From: Olsenella_K sp036454645
Lineage (GTDB): Bacteria; Actinomycetota; Coriobacteriia; Coriobacteriales; Atopobiaceae
Reading direction: 5' to 3'
Assembly (NCBI GenBank): GCA_036454645.1
Contig: JAZHSQ010000001.1
Span: 62,001 to 126,000 of the forward strand
DNA length: 64,000 bases
Shown here: piece by piece, positions 1 through 9,393 of the stretch
Numbering within the stretch: position 1 is the stretch's first letter
Layout: each line of letters opens with the position of its first letter
Program-made: the position numbers and the translations under genes
The notes under the pieces: generated by a model
Databases searched by the model: none
The model's input: only the letters and a program-made list of their open reading frames with translations
What the model was told of the DNA's origin: nothing

Positions 1-1
1 C

Positions 2-589
2 TCCCTGCGCCTGCTCGTGCTCGGCGTGCTCTCGGGAGGCGCAGTCGGCTTCCTCACGGGCGTTCTTATCGGGTGGAGCAAGAAGGCCTACCACTGGCTC
101 TTTCCCATCATCCGGTTCATCGGTCCCATCCCCACGACCATCTGGATCCCGATTGCCATGCTCCTCATGCCCTCGCTGCTGCACGCCTCGGTGTTCATAG
201 TGGCGTTGAGCATGTGGTTCCCGCTTTCGTTCCTGACCTGCTCGGGAATCCAGGGGGTGAGGAAGAGCCTCTTCGAGGTGGGGGAGACGCTCGGCGCGAG
301 CCAGCTCTACCAGGTGGTCCACATCGCCATACCCGCGGCAATGCCCAACATCTTCGTGGGGCTCTTCATGGGCATGGTCTCCTCGCTCATCTCCCTCGTC
401 TCCGCGGAGCTTATCGGTGCGAAGTATGGTCTCGGCTGGTACATCAACTGGCAGCAGCAGGTCATGAACTACGCGGAGGTGTATGCGGGGTTCCTGATTA
501 TCGCCCTGCTCTGCTATGTCATCTTCCGGGTCATCTTCCGGGTCCGCAACAGGGTGCTCGTCTGGAAGAAGGGGGCGATCCGGTGGTAG
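2..589 (+). CDS. ABC transporter permease, NitT/TauT-like (5' end outside window)
   Basis: Membrane permease subunit of a small-solute importer. About 195 residues are visible. The frame is open to the left edge, so the true start lies outside; the GTG at 17 is only an internal codon. Several hydrophobic helices are seen. The cytoplasmic coupling loop of BPD permeases is present (VGETLGASQLYQVV, then IPAAMPNIFVGL), which in this family docks on the ATPase. The stop overlaps the next gene start (GTGGTAG), so permease and ATPase are probably co-translated. The substrate cannot be read; sulfonate, nitrate or a pyrimidine thiamine precursor are all possible for the family. Confidence 0.85.
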   Translation, partial: SLRLLVLGVLSGGAVGFLTGVLIGWSKKAYHWLFPIIRFIGPIPTTIWIPIAMLLMPSLLHASVFIVALSMWFPLSFLTCSGIQGVRKSLFEVGETLGASQLYQVVHIAIPAAMPNIFVGLFMGMVSSLISLVSAELIGAKYGLGWYINWQQQVMNYAEVYAGFLIIALLCYVIFRVIFRVRNRVLVWKKGAIRW

Positions 590-1359
590 CTGCCTCGATC
601 TCAGAAGGCCGCGTGTCCATGAGGGGCCTGACGAAGGAGTTCGTCCGCGACGACGGCGAGAGGACGCTCGCCGTCGGTGGCGTCGACCTCGAGGTCCCTG
701 CGGGTGGATTCGTCTCCCTCGTGGGCAGGTCGGGCTGCGGGAAGACGACCGTACTCAGGATGGTCGCCGGCCTCGAGCGCCCCACCTCGGGGAGTGTCCT
801 CGTGGATGACGTGCCCGTGGTCGGGCCGACCCCCGACTGCGGCTTCGTGTTCCAGGGCTCCGAGCTCTACGAGTGGCTCACGGTGCAGCAGAACATAGCC
901 TTCGGCCTCAAGGCCAGGGGAGTGTACAAGGGTCACGAGGACGAGGTAAGAAGCTACATCGAGAGGATGGGGCTCACGGGGTTCGAGAACGCCCTTCCCC
1001 TTCACCTGTCGGGCGGCATGGCCCAGCGCGTGGCACTCGCGCGGGCGCTCGTCAACCACCCGAAGGTCCTCCTGCTCGACGAGCCTCTGGGCGCACTCGA
1101 CTCCTTCACGAGGAGGGCGATGCAGGACGAGCTCATCGGACTCTGGGAGTCCGAGCACGTGACCATGATCATGGTCACGCACGACGTCGACGAGGCGATA
1201 CACATGAGCAGCCAGATCGCCGTCATGTCCCCGAGGCCCTGCGAGGTTGTGGAGGTCGTCGACAACCCCTTGCGCAAGACCTATGAGGGGGACTCGCCAG
1301 AGTTCATAGAGATGAGGCGGCACATCCGATCACTCCTCGAAGAGGGGGAGTCGCGCTAG
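583..1359 (+). CDS. ABC transporter ATP-binding protein, NitT/TauT-like
   Basis: Energises the adjacent permease. 258 aa if started at GTG 583, which overlaps the permease stop and has an AGAAGGGGG-type ribosome site 7-10 bases upstream. Longer in-frame extensions to the left are only the shadow of the permease gene. Motifs in order: Walker A GRSGCGKTT (about residue 46), Q-loop VFQGSELYEWLT, signature LSGGMAQRVALARAL, Walker B VLLLDEPLGALD, and the switch histidine in MVTHDVDEAI. The tandem order permease, ATPase, binding protein is typical of NitT/TauT importers. Confidence 0.9.
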   Translation: MVAASISEGRVSMRGLTKEFVRDDGERTLAVGGVDLEVPAGGFVSLVGRSGCGKTTVLRMVAGLERPTSGSVLVDDVPVVGPTPDCGFVFQGSELYEWLTVQQNIAFGLKARGVYKGHEDEVRSYIERMGLTGFENALPLHLSGGMAQRVALARALVNHPKVLLLDEPLGALDSFTRRAMQDELIGLWESEHVTMIMVTHDVDEAIHMSSQIAVMSPRPCEVVEVVDNPLRKTYEGDSPEFIEMRRHIRSLLEEGESR

Positions 1360-1471
1360 GCTTAAGTCCCGTCTACGACCGCCTCCTGTATCTCGTCAAC
1401 TCCCGTGCCGGGTCCCTGTACGGTGCGGGTGAAAGCCTTCGTGTACGAAAGCAAGGGAAGGGGAGTATCAC

Positions 1472-2512
1472 ATGCTCGACAGAAGGAACTTCGTAAAGCT
1501 TGCCATGGGTCTCGCAGTTGCGGTGCCGATCGCCGGCTGCTCGTCCAGCTCTCCGAGCGGCACTGGTGGCTCCGGCAGCTCGTCCGAGCAGAAGGATGAC
1601 TACACCGTACGCATCCCTATGAGCACGAGCATGTGCGCGGCGCCCATGCACATAGCGGCCATCAACGGCTACTTCGACCAGGTGGGGCTTAAGTGGGAGT
1701 CCGTGCCCCTGGGTGACAACTCGTCGCTCGACATCGTCGCCTCCGGCAAGGCAGACATCTCCTACGACCTTCTCCAGACCCTCGTCCAGCGCATCGCGAA
1801 CGGCCTCGACTATCAGGTCATCTCCGGTGTCCACTACGGCTGCATCAAGATCGTCGCCTCCAAGGCGTCCGGCATCACCGACGTCTCCGGCCTCAAGGGC
1901 AAGAAGATCGGCGTCCCCACGAGCCTCGGCTCAGACCCCGCCGTCATGCTGCAGCGTGTCCTCACGAACGAGGGCATCGGCTGCACGGCCGATAACATGG
2001 AGGTGGACATGCAGGTCTTCCAGAACTCGGATCTGGAGGCCTCCCTTACCAACGGCTCCATCGACGCCTTCGTCTCCTGGGACCCCTACGCTTCCCTCGT
2101 CTCCAAGAACGACGGCTGCCCGATCATCTGGGACCAGACCACAGGCGAGCTCACCAAGGACGAGTACTGCTGCTTCGTCGGCTGCACCACTGCGTTCAAG
2201 AACGATCACACGGACGAGCTCAAGAAGGTATGCGAGGCCCTGCAGATGGCCTGTGACTACATCGTCCAGGACCCTGCCAACGCGGTGAAGCTGATGGTCG
2301 ATAACAACTATGTCTCCCTCAAGGACCAGGAGCTCGCCGCGAAGCTCCTCGCGTCGTACAAGTACGGCCTTGCGACCAAGAAGGGCAAGGAGTCCTTCCG
2401 GCACTGCGCGCAGCAGCTCTCTGACCTCGGGATTATCTCCCTCAAGCAGAGCATCGACGACTTCACGGACGACCACTATCCGACCGTTGACGGCATCGAC
2501 TACAGCGCCTAG
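1472..2512 (+). CDS. ABC transporter substrate-binding lipoprotein, NMT1/SsuA-like
   Basis: Extracellular solute receptor of the importer encoded just upstream (112-base gap). 346 aa. The N-terminus has a twin-arginine-like stretch (DRRNFVK), a hydrophobic core and a lipobox IAGC, followed by a Ser/Gly-rich tether, so a lipid-anchored protein is expected. The mature part has periplasmic-binding-protein features: MHIAAINGYFDQVGL near residue 60, and DVSGLKGKKIGVPTSLGSDP near 140 as in NMT1/SsuA proteins. The start has a strong GGGAAGGGGAG ribosome site. The ligand is unknown. A hairpin terminator follows the stop by about 50 bases. Confidence 0.85.
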   Translation: MLDRRNFVKLAMGLAVAVPIAGCSSSSPSGTGGSGSSSEQKDDYTVRIPMSTSMCAAPMHIAAINGYFDQVGLKWESVPLGDNSSLDIVASGKADISYDLLQTLVQRIANGLDYQVISGVHYGCIKIVASKASGITDVSGLKGKKIGVPTSLGSDPAVMLQRVLTNEGIGCTADNMEVDMQVFQNSDLEASLTNGSIDAFVSWDPYASLVSKNDGCPIIWDQTTGELTKDEYCCFVGCTTAFKNDHTDELKKVCEALQMACDYIVQDPANAVKLMVDNNYVSLKDQELAAKLLASYKYGLATKKGKESFRHCAQQLSDLGIISLKQSIDDFTDDHYPTVDGIDYSA

Positions 2513-2564
2513 CCGGGGGACCGGGCACCTCCGTGATCCCGAGTGCAGGGAGGACGCGAACCGG

Positions 2565-2590
2565 AGCCGCACGCATTCCTGCGTGCGGCT
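2565..2590 (+). terminator. Rho-independent-like hairpin after the first ABC operon
   Basis: Perfect 11-bp inverted repeat AGCCGCACGCA / TGCGTGCGGCT with a 4-base loop (TTCC), followed by CTTTCGCT. It lies 53 bases after the binding-protein stop and is the clearest terminator in the window, although the T-tract is short. Confidence 0.75.
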
Positions 2591-2875
2591 CTTTCGCTAC
2601 GTTAGATAATCGAAGTTTAGTGTTCACAACGTCAGCTAATCGACGTGATAAAACTACAAACAGAAACAATCATGTAACCTACCGTGCATAGTTTGCGGTA
2701 TGGGCAGTGCTGTGCCTCGAGTGGTCTAGGCAAGCCTAAGGCCGTTGCCCGTCCTCGGGCTTCGTCCATTCCATTGCCGCTTGACGCGGCCCGCACCGCC
2801 GGGCCCTCCCATCCAATGCATGCCCCTATGGCGCCCTTGCGCCCGACGGGCAGTCGGAGAAAGCAGAGGTTCCGT
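2591..2875 (+). promoter_or_regulatory. Leader/promoter region of the dpp operon with a 30-bp spaced direct repeat
   Basis: No gene is seen in this stretch. It holds an AT-rich island (about 2596-2700) that stands out from the GC-rich surroundings. An imperfect direct repeat, ACGTTAGATAATCGA (2599-2613) and ACGTCAGCTAATCGA (2629-2643), is spaced exactly 30 bp, about three helical turns. Possible -10 boxes follow (TAACCT at 2675-2680, TAGTTT at 2689-2694), but no good -35 box is visible. The remaining 180 bases up to the start are GC-rich leader with no recognised riboswitch. Confidence 0.45.
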
Positions 2876-4480
2876 ATGAACAGCAGCTCCAGCAAGACAA
2901 GCGTCTCCCGCCGTGGCTTTATCACCGGCGCGGGCATGCTCGGTGTCATGGCAGGCCTCGGGCTTGCCGGGTGCGGCGGGTCCGGCTCGGCGGCGGGCGG
3001 CTCCGGCTCGGGCGACGCCACCTACCGCGACAAGCTCGAGGTCGCCCTTCCCGCGAGCCCCGACGGCCTCGACCCCCACATCACCTCCTCGCTCGTGACC
3101 GTGGACATCGACGCCAACATCATGGAGCCCCTCTTCGGCCTCGACGATAGCTACGAGCCCCAGCCCGTCCTCGCCGAGGGCTACACCCTCTCCGACGACG
3201 GCCTGGTCTACACCATCAAGATCCGCTCCGGCATCAAGTTCCACAACGGCAAGGACCTCGGGGCCGACGACGTCGTCTCGTCCATGAACCGCTGGCTCAA
3301 GGTCAACGACCGTGCTGCCAAGCTCCTTCCCGACGCAAGCTTCGAGAAGACCGGCGACCTCGAGGTCACCTGCACGCTGACCCAGCCCGCCTCCGACTTC
3401 CTCACCATCATCGGCAGTCACTCGCAGTACCCCGCGATCCTGCCCTCCGAGGTCATCGACGGAGCGTCAGAGACGGGCATCACCGAGTACGTTGGCACCG
3501 GCGCCTACAAGCTCGACGAGTGGAAGCAGGACCAGTACATCCACCTGGTCCGCTACGACGACTACAAGCCCGCCGACGGCGCACCCTCCGGCTACACCGG
3601 CAAGGTCTCCGCGCCCACCAAGGACATCTACTACCAGTTCGTGACGGACTCCTCCACCCGCCTGACCGGCTTCGAGAGCGACGAGTACGACATCGCCGAC
3701 GAGCTGCCCTCCGAGAACTACCACGACTTCGACGGCAACGACTCCGTGAAGCTCTACAAGAGCAACGCCGGCGTCCTCACCGCCTTCCTCAACATGAACT
3801 CCGGCGTCTTCGCCGACGAGTCCATCCGCAAGTGCGCCATCCAGGCCATCGACTGCAAGGCCGCAGCCCTCGCCGCCTACGGCGAGGAGGAGCTCTTCAA
3901 CATCGACCCCAACCTCGGCAACCCCGACAATGACCAGTGGGCGACCGATGCTGGCAAGCAGTACTTCAACCAGGCGGATCCCGAAGGTGCCAAGGCGGCC
4001 CTCGCCAAGACCTCCTACGCGGGAGAAACTGTGAGGCTGCTCACCACGCCCGACTACAAGGAGATGTATAACTCCGTCGTTGCCCTGCAGGAGCAGCTTC
4101 AGAAGGCCGGCTTCACGGCCGAGGTCGACTCTTTCGAGTTCGCGACCTTCATGGACATCCGCGCGAGTAAGCCCGACCAGTGGGACCTCTTCGTGGCCTC
4201 CACCAGCTACAAGCCCATTCCCGCGCAGTCCCTCGCCGTCTCCACGGGCTTCTACGGCCTGTCCGACGAGACGGCGCTCGGCCTCGTGGCCGAGACCCGC
4301 ACCGCCTCGACCCACGAGGAGGCCTACCAGAAGTGGAGCGAGGCCCAGGCACGCCTCTACGACATCGCGGTCATCATGCCGCTGTGCCACTACGTGTCCC
4401 TGACCGGTACGCAGGCGGACGTCGAGGGCTTCGAGCTTCTTGACGGCGCCATCGTGTGGAACGCCAGGCGCCCGGAGTAG
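2876..4480 (+). CDS. dppA: Peptide ABC transporter substrate-binding lipoprotein (SBP family 5)
   Basis: Extracellular receptor for peptides or a related solute (family 5 also binds nickel and heme). 534 aa from ATG 2876, preceded by GCAGAGG; upstream in-frame codons lack a signal peptide. Twin-arginine signal SRRGFI, hydrophobic core and lipobox LAGC, then a Gly/Ser tether. Family 5 features: LPASPDGLDPHITSS at the mature N-terminus, LAEGYTLSDDGLVYTIKIR, and KFHNGKDLGADDVVSSMNRW. Followed by two permeases and two ATPases in the standard order. The exact ligand is not readable. Confidence 0.9.
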   Translation: MNSSSSKTSVSRRGFITGAGMLGVMAGLGLAGCGGSGSAAGGSGSGDATYRDKLEVALPASPDGLDPHITSSLVTVDIDANIMEPLFGLDDSYEPQPVLAEGYTLSDDGLVYTIKIRSGIKFHNGKDLGADDVVSSMNRWLKVNDRAAKLLPDASFEKTGDLEVTCTLTQPASDFLTIIGSHSQYPAILPSEVIDGASETGITEYVGTGAYKLDEWKQDQYIHLVRYDDYKPADGAPSGYTGKVSAPTKDIYYQFVTDSSTRLTGFESDEYDIADELPSENYHDFDGNDSVKLYKSNAGVLTAFLNMNSGVFADESIRKCAIQAIDCKAAALAAYGEEELFNIDPNLGNPDNDQWATDAGKQYFNQADPEGAKAALAKTSYAGETVRLLTTPDYKEMYNSVVALQEQLQKAGFTAEVDSFEFATFMDIRASKPDQWDLFVASTSYKPIPAQSLAVSTGFYGLSDETALGLVAETRTASTHEEAYQKWSEAQARLYDIAVIMPLCHYVSLTGTQADVEGFELLDGAIVWNARRPE

Positions 4481-4555
4481 GGATCCCGTGGCCGGGGGCG
4501 TGAAACCCCTCGTCCCCGGCCCGCCGTAGACCGACCAGGGTCCCGGCACCCCCCC

Positions 4556-4590
4556 GGCCCCGCCGGCGCCCGTCCGCGCCCGGCGGGGCC
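4556..4590 (+). terminator. Stable hairpin between dppA and dppB (possible attenuator)
   Basis: 11-bp perfect stem GGCCCCGCCGG / CCGGCGGGGCC with a 13-base loop and no T-tract. A hairpin after the binding-protein gene is common in ABC operons. It usually stabilises the upstream message and lowers permease expression relative to the receptor; that role here is inferred. Confidence 0.45.
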
Positions 4591-4635
4591 GCCCTCATGC
4601 ACACAACGCGTCGCGTCGATTGGACCGTTCCACCC

Positions 4636-5592
4636 ATGCTCAAGTACACCCTCAAGAGGGTCCTGGCGATGATCCCGGTGCTGCTCGTCATCTCCTTCGT
4701 CGTCTTCCTCATCATCTACCTCACGCCGGGCGACCCGGCCTCCTCGATGCTCGGCCTCGAGGCATCGGCCGACCAGATCGCTGCGGTCAACGAGAGCCTC
4801 GGCCTGAACCAGCCCCTGGCGCAGCGCTATCTCACCTGGATGGCGGGCGTCCTCCACGGCGACCTGGGAGAGAGCTACTTCATGAACATGCCCGTCTCCA
4901 CGGCCATCGCCGAGCACTTCCTGCCGACCCTCTCCCTGGCGTTGCTTGCTGAGTTCGTCGCGCTCGTGATCTCGATCCCCTGCGGCATCGTCGCCGCCCT
5001 GAGGCACGGCTCCAAGGCAGACGTCACCCTGCGCGTGATCGCGCTGCTTGGCGTGGCCATACCGAGCTTCCTCATGGCGCTCATCCTGATGTGGATCTTC
5101 GCGGTCACCCTCAAGGTCTTCCCGGTGGCTGGCTACGAGCCCATGAGCAGTGGGCTCGGGGAGCACCTGCGCTACCTGGCGCTGCCCTCCCTCTCGCTCG
5201 GCTGCGTGCAGGCGGCGCTCCTCATGCGCATGACCCGCTCGAGCGTGATCGAGGCCATGCAGCTCGACTGCGTCAAGACCGCTCGGGCCAAGGGCGTCTC
5301 GGAGGCGCGGGTCGTGTGGCACCACGCCGTGAGGAACGCCGCCCTGCCGATTCTCACCTCGGTGGGCTACTCCTTCGGGGCCCTGCTCACGGGGGCCGTG
5401 GTGACCGAGGTCATCTTCAACATCCCCGGGCTGGGGCAGCTCGTGACCAACTCCATCGAGCGGCGCGACTACCCTACGATTCAGGGGGTGCTTCTGGTGA
5501 TAGCCCTGATCAACTCCGTGGTCAACCTGCTGGTCGACCTCGCCTACGGCGCCTTCGACCCGCGAGCCAGGAAGTGGGGCGACGCACGATGA
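4636..5592 (+). CDS. dppB: Peptide ABC transporter permease, DppB-like
   Basis: First membrane subunit of the peptide importer. 318 aa. ATG 4636 gives the canonical N-terminus (MLKYTLKRVLAMIPVLLVIS); an ATG 39 bases earlier would add a non-family tail. Hydrophobic helices, the N-terminal PGDPA motif of DppB/OppB, and the coupling loop DCVKTARAKGVSEARVVWHH with the downstream AALPILTSVG are present. The C-terminus ends in AYGAFDPRARKW, typical of DppB. Its stop overlaps the dppC start (ATGA). Confidence 0.92.
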   Translation: MLKYTLKRVLAMIPVLLVISFVVFLIIYLTPGDPASSMLGLEASADQIAAVNESLGLNQPLAQRYLTWMAGVLHGDLGESYFMNMPVSTAIAEHFLPTLSLALLAEFVALVISIPCGIVAALRHGSKADVTLRVIALLGVAIPSFLMALILMWIFAVTLKVFPVAGYEPMSSGLGEHLRYLALPSLSLGCVQAALLMRMTRSSVIEAMQLDCVKTARAKGVSEARVVWHHAVRNAALPILTSVGYSFGALLTGAVVTEVIFNIPGLGQLVTNSIERRDYPTIQGVLLVIALINSVVNLLVDLAYGAFDPRARKWGDAR

Positions 5593-6419
5593 GCATGACG
5601 CTCAAGAAGGCCTTCAAGAACCGCTCTGTCGTCGCGGGAGGCGCCGTCTTCCTCCTGGTCGCGCTCGTCGCGCTAGCGGGAGGGCTCCTCTGGCCGGTGG
5701 ATCCCAACGCCCAGGAGATGTCGATCCGCCTGACCGGGCCCTGCGCCGCCCACCCCTTCGGCACCGACGACTTCGGCCGCGACCTCCTTGCCCGCGTGAT
5801 CGCGGGCGCCAGGGTCTCGCTCGGGGTCGGCGTCTCCGTCACGGTCACCACCTCCGTGCTGGGACTGCTCATCGGCGCCTATGCCTGCTACAACCGCGTG
5901 CTCGACCAGGTGCTCATGCGTGTCTGCGACGGCCTCATGTCCATCCCCGGGGTCCTTCTCGCCATCGCGCTCATGGCGATGCTCGGCGCGAGCGTCTGGA
6001 ACGTCATCATCGCGCTCACCATCGTCTACACGCCGAGCATGGCGCGCATCGTGCGCTCGCGGGCGATGGTCGTGAAGGAGGAACCCTTCGTGGATGCCCT
6101 GAGGGTGCAGGGCGCGAGCACCGCACGCATCGTATGGCTGCACATCGTGCCCAACGTGATGGCGCCCTTCCTCGTCCAGGCGACCTTCGTCTTCGCGGAC
6201 GCGGTCCTCTCCGAGGCGGCCCTGTCCTTCCTCGGGCTTGGCATCAAGGCCCCGGACGCGAGTTGGGGCAACATCCTGCAGGCGGGCAAGGCGGTCATGA
6301 GAAAGGCCTGGTGGATGATCGCGTTCCCCGCGCTCGCCATCGTCGCCTCGGTCCTATCGCTCAACCTCGCCGGCGACGGCCTGCGCGACGTCCTCGACCC
6401 GCGCACGAGGGGGGAGTAG
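5589..6419 (+). CDS. dppC: Peptide ABC transporter permease, DppC-like
   Basis: Second membrane subunit of the importer. 276 aa from ATG 5589, overlapping the dppB stop by four bases; a second ATG at 5595 is a possible alternative. DppC hallmarks: HPFGTDDFGRDLLARVI near residue 57, the coupling loop EEPFVDALRVQGASTARIVW, and ALSFLGLGIKAPDASWGNIL. The C-terminal NLAGDGLRDVLDPR is the family ending. It is followed one base later by the first ATPase gene. Confidence 0.93.
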   Translation: MSMTLKKAFKNRSVVAGGAVFLLVALVALAGGLLWPVDPNAQEMSIRLTGPCAAHPFGTDDFGRDLLARVIAGARVSLGVGVSVTVTTSVLGLLIGAYACYNRVLDQVLMRVCDGLMSIPGVLLAIALMAMLGASVWNVIIALTIVYTPSMARIVRSRAMVVKEEPFVDALRVQGASTARIVWLHIVPNVMAPFLVQATFVFADAVLSEAALSFLGLGIKAPDASWGNILQAGKAVMRKAWWMIAFPALAIVASVLSLNLAGDGLRDVLDPRTRGE

Positions 6420-6420
6420 C

Positions 6421-7417
<997 letters not shown>

Positions 7418-7431
<14 letters not shown>

Positions 7432-8293
7432 CGAGAAGGAAGGGCGCTGTGGCCGCGCTGGCGTCGAGGGCGTCGCCGCGACAGCCGGCGGAGCCCCGAG
7501 GACGGACGGCCCCGGCACCGAGGCGCCCCTCCTCAGGGTGGAGCACCTCACCAAGAGCTACCCGCTGGCGGGCAAGGGCTTCAGGCGCGAGCGCTTCCGC
7601 GCGGTCGACGACCTCTCCTTCGAGATCGGGGAGGGAGAGGTCTACGGCCTGGTGGGCGAGTCGGGCTCGGGGAAGTCGACCACGGGCCGGCTGATCCTGG
7701 GCCTTGAGCGACCCGACTCCGGAAGCGTCCTGTACCGGGGACGGGACCTCGTAGGGCTCAGCGAGCGGGAGCGCAAGCCCCTGCGCCGCGAGATGCAGCT
7801 GGTGTTCCAGGACTCGTCAGCGGCCTTCGACCCGCGCAACCGGGCGGGTCGCATCCTCGAGGAGCCCCTCGTCATCGCCGGCGAGGGCGATGCCGCCGAG
7901 CGACGCGAACGCGCCCTTGAGAGCCTCGCCCTGGTCGGCCTGCAGCGCGAGCACTACGACGCTTTCCCGCACGAGCTGTCCGGTGGGCAGCGCCAGAGGC
8001 TCAACCTCGCGCGAGCCCTCATCACGGGGCCGCGCCTCCTCATATGTGACGAGCCGGTCTCCGCCCTTGACGTCTCCGTACAGGCGCAGGTCCTCAACCT
8101 GCTGGTGGGGTTACGGAGGAAGACGGGCGTCTCGATGCTGTTCATCACGCACGACATGCGCGTGGTCAGGCACATGGCGGACCGTATGGGCGTGCTCCAT
8201 CACGGGCGGCTCGTGGAGGAGGGGCCGGCGCTCGAGGTCATCGCCCACCCGCAGGATTCCTATACCAGGAGCCTCATCGACGCGATTCCCTAG
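7418..8293 (+). CDS. dppF: Peptide ABC transporter ATP-binding protein, DppF-like
   Basis: Second ATPase of the peptide importer. 291 aa from ATG 7418, which has a GGGGAGGGG ribosome site 8 bases away and overlaps dppD. The first about 40 residues are a low-complexity Gly/Ala/Arg tail not expected in DppF. Core motifs: Walker A GESGSGKSTTG, Q-loop VFQDSSAAFDPR, signature LSGGQRQRLNLARAL, Walker B LLICDEPVSALD, and H-switch FITHDMRVV. It is shorter at the C-terminus than most DppF proteins and lacks the long peptide-binding extension. Last gene of the operon. Confidence 0.92.
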
Positions 8294-8376
8294 GGCCCAC
8301 CACGTGGAAGAGCTCCCGTCCGCTCCGGCGGCCACGCGCTCCGTCGTACAGTGCGCCCGAGCCCCATCTGTCGTGC

Positions 8377-8382
8377 TACACT
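8377..8382 (+). promoter_or_regulatory. Candidate -10 box (TACACT) of the cobalamin operon
   Basis: TGCTACACT, an extended -10-like sequence, lies about 20 bases before the riboswitch, the expected position for a transcript that starts at the aptamer. No convincing -35 box is seen. Confidence 0.45.
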
Positions 8383-8400
8383 GACAGCCAACTGCATAGA

Positions 8401-8576
8401 GACAGGTGTCGGACGCCCTTCTCGGCCACGCGGCCCCGGGCGCCCGGTGAAAAGGGAAGCGGGCGAACGTCCCGCACGAACTCGTCACCGTGATTCGCGA
8501 GCACCCACCCAACGCCACTGGGAGACCGGGAAGGCGGGCGGGCGCGCCCGAGCGATAAGTCGGGAGACCTGCCTGT
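8401..8576 (+). promoter_or_regulatory. Cobalamin (adenosylcobalamin/B12) riboswitch
   Basis: The conserved aptamer blocks occur in order: GACAGGTG at 8401, CGGTGAAAAGGGAAGCGGG around 8445-8463, CCGCACGAACTCGTCACCGTGA around 8471-8494 (weak match), CCACTGGGAGACCGGGAAGGCG around 8515-8536 (the conserved CCACTG plus GGGAAGGC), and AGTCGGGAGACCTGCCTGTC around 8558-8577 (the B12 box, AGYCAGGAGACCTGCC-like). It sits 190 bases upstream of the first gene of the cobalamin block and should lower expression when corrinoid is plentiful. The downstream segment contains strong hairpins, for example GCCGCCG-CA-CGGCGGC at 8691-8706, that could be part of the expression platform. Confidence 0.92.
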
Positions 8577-8765
8577 CGGGTACGGGGGCTGGCCCCAAGC
8601 CACGAGATCCTGGCTGTACCGAGAAGGGCGCGCACGCCGCGCCCGGGTCCTGCTGCCCAGGGCCCCTCTCGCCTGGTCTCCCTGCTTGGAGCCGCCGCAC
8701 GGCGGCGCGCCCGCCCGCGCACCCGACGTCCACGGAAGACGGAACGCGACCAGGAGGTACGACCC

Positions 8766-9344
8766 ATGAAGCACAAGGCGACGCACACCCCCAAGGCAGT
8801 GCCCATCGTCGTCGCGGCTACGCTAGCCCTCTCCCTCGGCGCCTGCGGCTCGGCCGGCACGGCGCAGCCCGCGGGAGGCTCCGGCGGCTCGGGCCAGGCC
8901 CAGGAGCAGGCGCAGTCGGCCTCCGGCTCGCAGGCGACTGGAGCGTCCACGGCGGGCGCGGCCGCGAGCACCGACCTCGCAGACGGCCTCTACACCGTAG
9001 ACGTCACCACCGACAGCGACATGTTCCACGTGAACGAGGCCAAGGACGGCAAGGGCGAGCTCACCGTGAAGGACGGCAGCATGACCGTCCACCTGACGCT
9101 CGCCTCCGAGGGCATCGTGAACCTCTTCGTCGGCACGGCGGCCGACGCCCAGAAGGAGGGCGCCCAGCTTCTCTCGCCGACGGTCGACACCGTCACGTAC
9201 CCGGACGGCTCGACGGAGGAGACCTTCGGCTACGACGTGCCGGTGCCCGCGCTCGACCAGGAGTTCGACGTCGCGATCCTGGGCAAGAAGGGCAAGTGGT
9301 ACGACCACAAGGTGAGCGTGTCCGACCCGGTCCCCGAGGGCTAG
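8766..9344 (+). CDS. Secreted lipoprotein with a beta-rich domain, first gene under the B12 riboswitch
   Basis: 192 aa. Signal peptide with lipobox LGAC near residue 25, a Gly/Ser/Gln-rich tether, then a single domain of about 120 residues starting LADGLYTVDVTTDSD. I do not recognise a characterised family with confidence. The domain clearly resembles that of the protein encoded at 11119-11697: both share LADG-x-Y-x-V-x-V, a V-x-x-GSM block, a ST-x-x-x-x-x-x-VPV-x-AL block and a final SDP. Such small surface domains are often found beside iron, heme or corrinoid importers, and a NEAT-like fold is possible. Strong ribosome site CAGGAGGT. Inferred role: capture or hand-over of metal or tetrapyrrole for the chelatase next door. 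Confidence 0.7.
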   Translation: MKHKATHTPKAVPIVVAATLALSLGACGSAGTAQPAGGSGGSGQAQEQAQSASGSQATGASTAGAAASTDLADGLYTVDVTTDSDMFHVNEAKDGKGELTVKDGSMTVHLTLASEGIVNLFVGTAADAQKEGAQLLSPTVDTVTYPDGSTEETFGYDVPVPALDQEFDVAILGKKGKWYDHKVSVSDPVPEG

Positions 9345-9393
9345 GACGGTACGCGACCGAGAGGGACGGCGATACGAGAGAGGGAGATGCGAG

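Noticed and set aside
2..2512. Assignment of the first importer to taurine, nitrate or thiamine precursor
   Set aside because: The receptor sequence does not allow a safe ligand call and the upstream control region lies outside the window.
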